In this document: positions 48,966-59,785 of the stretch, in pieces
Layout of the letters: each line of letters begins with the position of its first letter
Position numbering within the stretch: position 1 is the first letter of the stretch
Origin: Prostheceraeus crozeri
Taxonomy: Eukaryota > Platyhelminthes > Polycladida > Euryleptidae
Length of the DNA: 64,000 nucleotides
Assembly (NCBI GenBank): GCA_907163375.1
Contig: CAJQUW010016852.1
Coordinates: 124,001-188,000 of the forward strand
Reading direction: 5' to 3'
Program-made: the position numbers and the translations under genes
The notes under the pieces: generated by a model
What the model saw: only the letters and a program-made list of their open reading frames with translations
What the model was told of the DNA's origin: nothing
Database searches by the model: none

Positions 48966-49639
48966 GACTTTACTCAAATACTCGTATGTTCAATTTCTAC
49001 TTTTTCCGGACTATCTTCTCCATTTACGCGAACTCAAATAATTTGCTTTTCACAGAAAAATCGTAAATTTAATTTAAGATGCACTTCGCAGTTGAATGAC
49101 TGTTAGGTGATTAAAACAAGTGCTTTTGTCGCAAGTATGGGATGATCAAGGATAAGTATAACTAAGTTATCTACAAAATTCCTGAAGCTCAAGTCATGTG
49201 CTTCATTGGATGTTGCCTGTTGATGTGAAGTCAATTCCGGACGACGCTGCTATCTACAACTTGTGGCCGATCACAAGCGTCGAGTATTCCAAGTAACAGA
49301 CAATATATAAACTTATAAAAATAACAACTTATAAAAATCCGCAAAGAAGATCAGCGGCTCTCTCCAGAAATTCTCCAAAAATTAGTCTGCAATTGTTTTT
49401 GCCAATAATGGAATTAGATACATGTATTTTATATAGGCCTATTTTGATTTTTAATAATGTCTCTGATTTATTGGGATAAGCAAATAGACAACTGCTCAAT
49501 TAGATATTTTGATGAGATGTACTGCAGTCCGTTCCATAAATAGTTAGATATTAGTTAGAACAGCAACATTTATAGTAAACGGTCAGTTTTTAACTATAAT
49601 TGAATGAATTTGTTTCCTATATCATATCAAATATTCTTT

Positions 49640-50453
49640 TTGCAATATGTTGGCCCAGTAAGATGGGTGCGTTCCCTAGTAGTCAGATTCGTCTGAGTTG
49701 CTCTGGCACGATGGCATGGAGCATTGTCATCCATGAGAATCCAATCAGATGATTGGATCAGATTGGATCACCTAAACTGAATACTAAAGGATAGATATGT
49801 TCTTCGAGCACTCGAACGTAGCGTTCGGAGTTCATGTTTTCCCTCATGACATGCAGTGAACTGCGACCACTCCAAATAGCTCCCCAGATGAGCAATTTCC
49901 TGCAATCGTCCTGACTCCTCGATGTAAAAAAACAATCAGGAATGTCCTGCCCTGACTTCAGCCAAAGGTGTAGACGTCCATCTTTGAATTTTAATCGGAC
50001 AGCTGCCTCATCCGACCAAACAACACGCAAGTTCCACTGACTGCGCCAGTGGCAACGTTTCATTGACCACTGTAGCATCAGTTTCTTGTGTCGCTCGGTC
50101 AGATTCAGCTTCGATGGTCTCACGACTGTCCAGTAGTTCAACTCCTTAATTCGTCTCCAAACAGCTGTCCTGGAAAGATTTGAACCTGCTGAAAGCTCAG
50201 ATAAAGAGGTAGAGTGATCACCATCAACCACACTGGCGATGAAGCGATTTAACATGCGAGAAGTCAGCCTTGGTCGGCCAGAAGACCTCCCATAGGGCCG
50301 CTGACAGCCTCTTCGCAACCAAAAGTAAATATTACTTTTGAGGACCTTTAATTGTTGCGACACAGTGGCAACTGGCAGGCCACTTCGGATCGAAGCCTCA
50401 AATTGACCCCTAAGATAGCCTTCCTGGTGAGCCTTCAGTACAGCAGTTCGCAT
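49640..50453 (-). pseudogene. Tc1-type transposase
   Basis: The first ATG is at 50,453 (RTAVLKAHQEGYLRGQFEAS). Two HTH-like regions (VATVSQQLKVLKSNIYFWLR; LSELSAGSNLSRTAVWRRIK) with a GRSSGRPR linker are followed by the first catalytic Asp in VVWSDEAAVRLK and then WGAIWSGRSSLHV. The second catalytic motif (WILMDDNAPCHRARA, at about 49,700-49,745) lies in another frame after the break near 49,757. The final D/E region was not found. Degraded copy with at least one frameshift. Confidence 0.85.
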
Positions 50454-50599
50454 GTTACTGAGAGACACAAAACAAATGAAATGAATGAATTCGATATCTT
50501 TCGATTACACAGCATTGTTCTCGATGGTCTAGCAAGCATTTTAGAAAATGCACAGACACCGACAGACAGCCGCATAGTAAAGAAATCCATCTGTGTTAT

Positions 50600-50730
50600 C
50601 CATGCGTGAGAGTGATGAGTCACGCTTTCTGGTTCAAACCTACCCATGACTGATGAGGCCCAACAGGCTGAAACATGTCTCGTGGTGGTTACATCTGTTG
50701 AGATTTGATAAATTTTCCTTTTGTTTAAAT
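50600..50730 (+). repeat. Repeat with hammerhead-like core (second copy)
   Basis: ACTGATGAGGCCCAACAGGC followed by TGAAACATGTC has the CUGAUGA, stem and GAAAC arrangement. It is followed by TTACATCTGTTGAGATTTGAT, which is shared with 45,870. Probably a fragment of the same class of retroelement as at 48,918. Confidence 0.35.
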
Positions 50731-51611
50731 ACACAATGCAATCATTGTTCCTAATCCAGTATTTCAGTAAATAATGTATTAAAAGATTTTCCCTAATAAA
50801 GCAACTTCCCAACAGTCGACAAGTAAAACAATCAGAGAAATAACTTATGCGTGCAGCTAATATAATTAAATTCCGTCTCAATTCGAAAATGAGAGCAATC
50901 ATTGCAACGTGATGATGTCTTTTAACATGGCATTAGTAATCATGCATTTTGTTGTATAGTGTTGTATATGAAATGGAAAAGTTTTAAACCGTTTGAAATT
51001 TCGAATGGGATATCCGAGACCCCTGATGTACTTAACTGCAAATGCACAACTAGGTCGATTTATTCAATAAGAGACCTTTGAAACAAAGGGTTTCTCGAAC
51101 ATTTTTGGTCAAATTGATTAATAAAGCTCAATCTCGGGTGAAGTAAAATCAATAAAAACTTAAATTAAAATTAAATACAAAAATCGATTAATTTGTTGAT
51201 GTGCTCAATTATACGTCGAGTGGTTGACACAGATCTAATTTCAGTGGCGACATAGTAGTTTTCCGCAAGTTGCAAGGATTTTTCCTGTTTCACTTCATAC
51301 TTTACTCTCAATATCAAAGTAGAATCATGGAAAATTGATAACAAAATTTACATTTTATCAATTACTCTCCCAAAGTTGCAAGTGATAGTGTGTAATTGAT
51401 ATTTTTGTACATCATGCGCTACATGTTGATTTTACAGATTCAATAAAAGAGTGCGATTTGAGTTGACTTCTTTGTTGACTCAAGTGATTCAAAAATGCAT
51501 TTCTAATTATTTGGAATGTAGACGCGTTAAAAGCAAATAAGCAATTGTATCCTCCTTCCATTTGTTATATAAAGCTTTGTGAGCTTCTGATACGGACAAA
51601 AATACCTTATC
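50731..51611. other. Region between the Tc1 copy and GPCR 2
   Basis: No gene recognised. It should hold the promoter of GPCR 2. GTTATATAAAGCTTTG at about 51,564-51,579 is TATA-like, roughly 45 bases before the ATG at 51,612. Confidence 0.4.
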
Positions 51612-52568
51612 ATGGCCGATCTTGATGACACAGTCGACGATTACTGCCTCAATGATACAGTTTCCATCATCATCAACGAGTGTGCTAGCATATACGGAAC
51701 TTTCCTCCTTACTTTTGGAACGATTGGTAATATATTGATGTGTGTAACTGTCATATACTATACGTCATTATGTATTGTTACAAGAATTCTTTTCACAACG
51801 CTTAGCATCTCTGATTTCACAGCCCTTTTGACTGCTGGGGCACGATATTGGCAATTAGCAACTCTCCGCTACGACTTACGAGATGATAATGCTTTTGCTT
51901 GTAAGTTCCACATATTCATTGTCTTTTTAACAGCAAATATATCAACATGGGCACTCTGTTTAATCGCTTCAACGAAGCTGTTTGCCATGACCTGGCCCAC
52001 AAGGATGGCAACTCTTACTAAACCGAAATTCATGACTGCAATGATTACTGTTTTGATTGTCATATCAGTGTTATTCAGTTTTGAACCTTTATTCCTACAG
52101 TATGATCATGAATGTCTTAGCCTTCCTTCAAAGTTGGAAAGTGTCTTCGAGGTATCATCACTTTTCAGCTTTGCTGTTTCACAGCTTATTTTGATCCTTT
52201 TGGAAATCATTTTATGTTATCGCTTGTATCAGCAAAGAAAGAGAATTGCGTGTGTTAGCTGTATGGGCAAATCTTCAGAATGGTCGAGGCATATGAAGAG
52301 GGCATTTTCCACTACAATAATGGTGGTAGTTGCAACTGCAGGTGCATTCGTACTAACCACTCCAGGAAGGATCTTTCATGTGCTTGGATATTCGGATATT
52401 TTTCCAAATAACTGCATGACCACTGCATTTGACACCATTCTCTTTACTCTAAGTCTGACAAAAAACAGCATCAATTTTTATCTCTACATAATATGTAGCA
52501 GTGGTTTTCGACGTGCATTTATTCACTTGTTCCAGACGTTTGTAAAGAGAGTCAGGCGCTGCGCATAG
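51612..52568 (+). CDS. Rhodopsin-class G protein-coupled receptor 2 (intronless, atypical TM3)
   Basis: 318 residues, 7TM layout. It is a paralogue of the 46,019-47,002 receptor, sharing GTIGN in TM1 (G39-N40), the ARYWQLATLRYDLRDDNAF block after TM2, and C97 in CKFHIF. The E/D-R motif after TM3 is replaced by S-T-K (residues 120-122), an unusual loss of the G-protein switch. TM7 has NSINFYLYI and a GFRRAF helix 8. It is transcribed away from its paralogue. It may signal differently or act as a non-signalling receptor. The ligand is unknown. Confidence 0.85.
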   Translation: MADLDDTVDDYCLNDTVSIIINECASIYGTFLLTFGTIGNILMCVTVIYYTSLCIVTRILFTTLSISDFTALLTAGARYWQLATLRYDLRDDNAFACKFHIFIVFLTANISTWALCLIASTKLFAMTWPTRMATLTKPKFMTAMITVLIVISVLFSFEPLFLQYDHECLSLPSKLESVFEVSSLFSFAVSQLILILLEIILCYRLYQQRKRIACVSCMGKSSEWSRHMKRAFSTTIMVVVATAGAFVLTTPGRIFHVLGYSDIFPNNCMTTAFDTILFTLSLTKNSINFYLYIICSSGFRRAFIHLFQTFVKRVRRCA

Positions 52569-53238
52569 GATTGCAGAAATTCACATAGCGGCTCATAAAA
52601 TGACGACTTCTGCTTTGTGTGTATGCTGATGGCAGGCAGTATACACCCATTAAAGGATGTCCCTAACAACTTCATAAACGAACCAATACTGATCATGTCT
52701 TGGTGTAAATTATTTACGTCTCTGCACAAACGAGGTCACCGCTCCTCAAACCTGCCGTAACTCCGCTAACCAGGATTCTTACATGCAAGCAAGCAGGGTT
52801 CGAAGTGAGATTCTTATTTTTGCCGGTATGCAAAGAAAATCACATTTTCTGTTTGATTTGCGTGCTACTGCAGCTTATATGCGCCACCGGTATTCATATG
52901 CTCTGATCGTACTAATTTCGATCTACTTGTAACGAGCGTCTGCACATCGCCCCACGGAGCCTTCGAAGCAAGAAAGATGACAATATGGTCAATATAGCGG
53001 ATACAGCATGCATTACTGCGTTTGCTAGTATAATCGTTGACTGGACTTTTACGGCCTTCGTTAACTCTCCTAATTTTGCTGCCGCTCTGGCTATGTAAAT
53101 AGAGCACTTGTTTAGTTTAGTTCTCCAAAATTCACAATGATTTCACAAGTACGGAAAATGCTGCACGATTTTACATGCGTCTCATTTTAGAAGTTATTGC
53201 TTTTGATTTTGTCATTATGATCCCTTGCTTATATTACC
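52569..53238. other. Non-coding stretch after GPCR 2
   Basis: No gene or repeat recognised. Confidence 0.35.
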
Positions 53239-55432
53239 GTATTTCCTCTATTAAGAGCCCTACCTCTATTAAGCGCCCCTCTCTAATAAGAGCCTCCATC
53301 CAAATTGAAGAAGTTGATAAGCGCCCTCTCTCTATTTAGGGCCCCCAGAGCATTAAATAGCGATAAAATGGCATTATATATCGTCCAAGAAGATAACTAC
53401 CGGTATTTGTAGCAATTTCTCAATTCAACGTGCCCCAAAACATGACAAATTGAAGTACCGGTATATAGAATATCAAATAAGATAGCATATACAACATCAA
53501 AAAGTCACTATTTCGAGCAGTTTCTCAATTCGATGTGCTCCATCAGAAGATCTATCAAGCTGTTTAACTATCCTTCGTTGTGGCAGGGATGAATTCGCCT
53601 CCACCTGAGTGCGCGTACGTGTCTTCATGCAGTCATTAACAATAGCTTACGCTCTCACGTACAAGGCCGTTATGAATTCAAAGAAATTGAGAACTTTTAC
53701 TGTGGAAGATAAACTTCGTGCGATCGATACTGCCAAACTCAAATCGAAAGATACTGAAGCTCGAGTCCATCAAGTCTGCCCGAAAAGAATACGAGAGTGG
53801 TGTAAGCAGGAGAACCAACTAAGATCGGTAGTCAACAAGAAGAAGGTAAAGCGACTATCAGGTGGCGGGAGACCACTTAAGTGCCAACATGTGGAAAATG
53901 AATTGATCAAGTGGATTCAAAATCAACGAAAACAAAGTTTGCGTGTAAGTCGAATAATGGTCCAAAAGAATGCACAGGCTCTGTTCGAACAGACAGATAA
54001 TGCAGAAAAAGACGGAACATTTCTGTGCCAGTAATGGATGGCTGGAAAAATTTATGGCTAGAAACCATCTGAGCCTCCGTAAAAGGACAACGATTGCACA
54101 GAAAACTCCTGAGGATATCTCCAATAAGACTATCAGCTACTTATTGTTTGTGGAGGGTCTTAGAAGAAATTGTGCATATTATAATTCATCAATTGGTGCT
54201 GCTGACGAGACGGCGGTCTGGATCGACCCAACTGAAAACCACACGATCGACCAGGTTGGGAGTAAGACAGTGAGTCTGCTCAGTACCGGTAACCATAAAG
54301 CCAAATTTACTGTTCTTCTCGCAGCAATGGGAGATGGAAAGAAAGTCACCCCATTCATCGTCATTAAAGGAAAGAAAGTTCCTGCAGAATTGAAGGATTT
54401 CAAAAATGCGGTGATTAGAACAAGTGATAATGGATGGATGAACGAAGTACTGACATTGGAGTTGTTGACCAAGTGCTGGGGAAGTTTAGCATTCGGCCGC
54501 CGACTTCTGGCATGGGATTCCTTCCGCTGTCACAAGACACCAGCGGTCAAGGCGGCAGTCAGTAAAATGAGAACGGACATGGCCATGATTCCGGGCGGAT
54601 GTACAGGCATACTCCAGGCACCAGACGTATCATGGAATAAGTCGTTTAAAGCTGCATATGTGAAGTTATACGAAGATTGGCTCTGTGTTACGGGATCATC
54701 AAAAGAAAATCGAACAGAGGCTGGAAATGCATGAGCTCCCAGCAAGCTGCTAGTGTGTCAATGGGTGGTGGACGCATGGAGAAGCATCTCTAAGGAGATT
54801 ATTCAAAAGTCGTTCAGAGTGTGTGGATTGACGACTAAACTCGACGGATCCCAGGACGAGGAGATTGTGGCGGTCAGAGAATTGGGAATTCTTAATCAAC
54901 TGAAAACAGCGCGTCAGTCGACAGTACCTTATGACATCGAAGAAGATGTGAGCTGCAGTGACGATAGTATAATCGCAGACTTGGACGCTGAGAGTGAGCC
55001 TGAATCTGTATAACTGATGACGTTAGTTTGTTTGTATGTCTGAGTTTCTGCCATATTGTTTTGAATTAAAAGTTTTTCATTAGCAGAAAATTTATCTTTT
55101 CATTTTCTTTAATTTGCACGTTAAAGACTGTATAGAGGACATAAGAGTAGTTATAGATTAGTGTTGGTGGATACTGCATTTAAAATAATGTAAATAGAAA
55201 ACAAGATAGATGTTGTTATTTTATATTCATGTCAGTTTATCAAATTATTCTATGCATGCAATATTTATTATATATGAAAAGCAAAATGTTTGGTAGAAAA
55301 AGTAGGTCTTCATTAATTAGGAAAATATATGAAGGGCCCCACCTCTTATTATAGCCCCTCTCTTATTAGAGCCCCCATTAGAAACCTCGTTTGTAAATTA
55401 GCGCCCCGGGGCTCTTAATGGAAGAAATACGG
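53239..55432 (+). mobile_element. pogo/Tigger-type DNA transposon, nearly whole
   Basis: 2194 bp with inverted ends (CCGTATTTCCTCTATTAAGA on the left, CCGTATTTCTTCCATTAAGA read back from the right) and TA on both flanks (53,237 and 55,433). Sub-terminal GCCCCTCTCTTATTAGAG-type blocks are repeated near both ends. One transposase gene fills the interior. Confidence 0.9.
53672..55013 (+). pseudogene. pogo-type transposase
   Basis: From the ATG at 53,672: a CENP-B-like HTH (LRTFTVEDKLRAIDTAKLKS, KRIREWCKQENQL), a second HTH with GGGRPLKCQHVENELIKWIQ, then the SNGWLEKFMARNHLSLRKRT motif in another frame. The DDE core is GAADETAVWID, LLAWDSFRCH and LQAPDVSWNKSFK. The C-terminal VVDAWRSISKEIIQKSFRVC and an acidic tail follow. 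Breaks: one frameshift at about 54,000-54,035 and one in-frame TGA at 54,732. Otherwise it is close to complete, so the copy is fairly young. Confidence 0.88.
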
Positions 55433-55434
55433 TA

Positions 55435-57489
55435 TTTATGTGAATGACATCGGTATTGTCATTGCATGTTACAGTGTTTGATCACATTCAGGCCTTTCAT
55501 TTCCTTTGTGACGCAACGCTAGCAATAATCAGAGATTTAGGTGTATTCTATGCACGTCCAGGTTAACTTCACTTTGTTGTATTAGATGATCGGTTTTGTC
55601 AATGATATACGGTCTGTGAAACTTTGTCACCAATGATGAACTTCGTTTTGTATGACCTATAAAATAATTTTTTGTATTATATGAGACTGTAAACATTATC
55701 TCAGAACTCTCAAAAAATTGCAAACATTCTCTCAATGCATTATGTTCGAAATATTCAAAGCTTTCAAAAAGAAAAGACATTGACTAAATAAGATAAGGCA
55801 TACTACAGGCTTTATTTCATAGAGTGCGATAGCAGTTCGAGGATAACAAAGGATAACAGTTTTGCAATCAGTTTCACTTGTGAGCAAATTTAGAAGGCAA
55901 TCACCACTTGCAGTCTTGGCACTTTTAAGTAGAAGAGCAGGAAAAGATCTCCATCCATAGTTTAATGAAAATCCTGGCATGTGAAACATTGAAATGATTT
56001 CCAAAATAAATGTACTTCCTTTAATCAATTGAGCAGTATTGTGAGCTCTTTCCCATCTGAGAAAACAGTTTGTCTGAAAGACGCTCCAAACACAAGTTAT
56101 AATGCCATCAGCAAGTTCGAATCCGACGATTCGACTTGATGTTCATTCACACCGTCTTCATGCGTCCACAATTTTCGTTCAGAACCTTAATAAACCTATG
56201 GGAACCGCTCACAAAAAATTTTGCCTTTGATTCTCGTCAGTTTATTTATTGCAAAAAGTTTCATTGAATTCTCTGTATCATTGTTGCTTTGGTTTTCCGA
56301 AACTCGCTTTGATTGCAGAGTTGATTTCCCGCTGACTGTCCAGTTTGAATATCGGACTGAATTTACTTCGAATTTCATGCTCTCAGAATATTCAAATGCG
56401 CTTCATTTTTACTAGATGCTTAAGTCAGTATATTTTGTAATTATGAGATGTCCGTACAAAGAATCAAAAACCACAAAGACAACTCCCTTTTATTTCAAAG
56501 ATTGTCTTGAACAATCAATTTTTACTAATTGCTCAATGCTTTGTCCCCCAAAATTTTACATGCACAAATGTCTCAGGACTCCTGATGACCTCAGGAGTTC
56601 AAGGTTAATATTTAAGTTCCAATCTTGATTATAGTTTAGAGTTTAAACTAATTAACCCTATGTATTTGACCTATTGGTTAGCGTATAACGTTTTAATCAT
56701 TTTACATGTGAAATATATGGTGGCTTTGAGATAATCGTGATTTGATAGATATATGAAATATCATTCAAAAGGGAGTTGGAGTATCTAATAACCCCTCATC
56801 GTCTGCAACGTCGTTTCTTTTCATTCAGATCCTTTTTTAAAAAAAACCATCATTTTTTCCATTATGACTGCTTAAATCAATAAAACCTTATTTTTCACGT
56901 ACACTTGTAACGTTTTATCATTTAGTATATAGTATAACTAAGGAATAATGCGAAGGAACAAGGGAAAGTTGTGATGCAATTCCACCAAACGAAATTTTAG
57001 CTGTGACGAGCAAAGAAATAAGCAAATCTAAATGAGTTCCCTTCTTTGCATCAAACATAATACTCCACTGTAGGTAAGTAACAAAAAGCATTAGAACTTG
57101 CACAGGAATGTCACACCAGACTCAACAAATACGCATAACCGATATATGTCAAGTGCTAGATAATGTCCAGCAATGGAAAGACATCAATTTTCATGCTGTG
57201 AAAAGAAACTTGCAAGCCATAGCAACAAAATATGGTTATCTTGAGGATTCAACTGCGATTTATGCGTGTAAAATTGATCAACAAAAGTGAATTTCAGGAG
57301 GTGCTTTATCTGCCCAAGAGCACTGGATAGAAAATGCAAGAACGTTTGCACCCGGTGCAAACGATTTGTTTGCAAAGAGCACTTCGGGTGTCATTTGCTC
57401 TTCTTGTGATTCACTTTAAACCTCCTGTTCAAGAGTTTTTGAATAAAAATGTTTCGTCAGGTTATTTAAATACAGTTTTTCAGTTAATG
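55435..57489. other. Gene-poor stretch
   Basis: Random short frames. The frames at 55,732-56,028 (-) and 57,108-57,290 (+) show no recognisable domain. Confidence 0.35.
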
Positions 57490-57605
57490 TTGATAGCAGG
57501 GACATCTATGATTAATATAAGATATCTACGGGACGTTCAACTCCCAGAGCATGCACTGGACTGGAGGCCAGTGACTTTGGTAGACTTGATAGATGACGAT
57601 AGTGT
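57490..57605 (+). repeat. Inverted repeat arm 1 (partner 58,855-58,965)
   Basis: GGACTGGAGGCCAGTGACTT and its flanks match the inverse of 58,855-58,965 over about 100 bases with scattered changes. An open frame over this arm reads ALDWRPVTLVDLIDDDS. It may be a fragment of an unrecognised repeat-encoded protein. Confidence 0.7.
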
Positions 57606-58854
57606 GTATCTCGATTAAACTTTGGAGCAAGTGGTAAACAATTCACTTCATTTCTCTAAAATACATAAGAATACTGATTGCTGTACATATAATTAATAGC
57701 CCCGGCCCAGTCTTGCAGGGAAATTGTCGGAAGAACCTGTGTAGTGCACATGTACACATACAAGCATGTCATCAATGGTCAATTTCAAATAAATTGTGAC
57801 TTTCTATTTTCAATGATTTTTCAATTGTCTTATCCAAAACCTCCTCACCTCCTCACTATTTGGACCACTGGTACTTCATTCGAGAATTCAAAAGCAATGA
57901 AGTGATATTTAACTTATGATAACTTAAATCCTTGTCAATGCTGTTCCTGAATTGCCCAATATGGTGGGACCTTAAAATCGTGGAAAGTCATCAATCACCA
58001 CCGCATGGTTTACTTTTTATTCAATATGATCCTCGCATTTTATGAATCATTGACATCATAATCACATTATATTAGTAAGTCGGAGCTTTGATTATAATTT
58101 GAAGGCCTTACAGGTAATGCTCTATAATCTCGAGATGTCTAGTAAGAGATAAAATATATTGACATCGGTAACCACTTATTACGAAGAGCCGCACTTGGAA
58201 ACACTGGTTGCACTTTCCACCAAAATCTTGATAAAGGATCTTCCGAAAGAATGGATATTCAAACGATTCTTGCTTAATTTTTATCATATTCATTAATTAT
58301 ATACCAATCAAATTATTATCAATTTTTGACGTTTCAATTTTTTTGTGTTCGTTTCTGATTGCATCATCGGTAGATTTTCTTTAGATTTTAATCATGTCTT
58401 TTAGCCTACTTGTATAACAATGAATTCGGCATGGTCCATATTGCTGCAATGATTGTAGTAGTAAGTAAAACCATTACTGATCAGCTATTACTCAGTCCAC
58501 GACTGCTTTGAGCAAAAGAAATAGATTATCAAAAATTTTCCAGAATGAGTCCACAATTCTCCGAAATAAACACTACTGAATCGATTTTCGCAAAGCATGT
58601 ATAAAATGTTCAGAATCCACACCAATAACCATTGATGCTATACGTGCCGTTGATGAACAATTTCAATCGCTAGCAGTTGATATTGCAGCTGTTATTGACA
58701 GTTGCTTATTCTTGTGGGAGCTTTGTAATTCTTTAGTCTCTTCTTGACTGGGTCCAGAATCTTCTTTCAACAGACTCCCTGTATGAATGCATATATTAGA
58801 ATACTGGATAATTGTTTACGACTTGTTTCACGGTTTTATCCAGATGTACAAAAA
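57606..58854. other. Spacer between inverted arms, nothing recognised
   Basis: No gene or further repeat identified. Confidence 0.35.
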
Positions 58855-58965
58855 CAACCGTCATTAATCAAATCTACCTAAGTCACTGGCCTCCAGTCCA
58901 GTACATGGTATGGGAGTTGAAAGTCCCTTGGATGTCTTATATCATAGATGTCCCTGATAATAGTA
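58855..58965 (-). repeat. Inverted repeat arm 2 (partner 57,490-57,605)
   Basis: Inverse of arm 1, including AAGTCACTGGCCTCCAGTCC and ATCATAGATGTCCCTG. The arms enclose about 1.25 kb without a recognised gene. Confidence 0.7.
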
Positions 58966-59314
58966 ACATAGCGTGGTCATCGATATTGCATCTATTAGTC
59001 CACAGAAATTGGCTAATGCATAACATCCTACTTGGATAAGTATGATTCAGATTATATAGACAGGTAAGTAGTATGCTATTTTCATAAGACAGGTCGTGTT
59101 CGACATCACAAAGCATTGAAGACCTTTAGATGTATTTTTTATCTAGCTGGTAACCCTGGTCATGTTTATTTCCATAGCATGAACACCAACTAGGTATATT
59201 CATGATCAACAGAAAAACTAATTTTCATAGAAATTGTTCGTATTTGAAGTCAAATACACTACTTCATAAACAAGCGAATACAGTGATTGCATTGTCTAAT
59301 TTTGTATTTGAATT

Positions 59315-59785
59315 TTGAATTGCGTTAGTCGAATTGAGAAAATCATCATTCGAAAAATCATCATAGTCATGGCAAGGCGCTTCTTGAAACTTGACGAAGC
59401 TTGTTGCGTGCTGGAGAGCGACGGTGAGGATGGATACGATGTTATTTTACTTGGTCCCCCCACATGTGGTAATGATAGTGACATTGAGGACATCGACGAA
59501 GATGTACAAAATGCCATTATTCCCAAGGATGTTTCATCTGAGATTGAAGTCCAGAAGAGACAAAGGGAATATGAAGAAGGGGAAGATCTTAGGGTGTCAA
59601 CGGAGCCCAAACCTAAGCGGTCGAAAAAGAAAGATGGCACGCGTTTTTCATGGAGAAAATGCGACATAGAAAGTTCGTGCCCTCCTGTTGAAACCTTTGA
59701 AGAATCTTGCAAGTGTTTCGTTGAGAACAATTCAAATTTCTGCGATATATCCCGGAAGACGTGTACCTTAATGCTTTTTTGCTAA
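59315..59785 (+). pseudogene. piggyBac-like transposase, N-terminal part
   Basis: An acidic opening (GNDSDIEDIDEDVQ), then KPKRSKKKDGTRFSWRKCDI and PPVETFEESCKCFVE, resembles the N-terminus of piggyBac/PGBD proteins, which precedes the FxxFF region. Related sequence resumes at 62,290. A LINE (59,786-61,970) sits between, so the gene was split by that insertion. Confidence 0.5.

Noticed and set aside
52740-52830. tRNA or tRNA-derived SINE (GGGTTCGAAGT)
   Set aside because: Only a B-box-like sequence is present. No A box or cloverleaf could be found.
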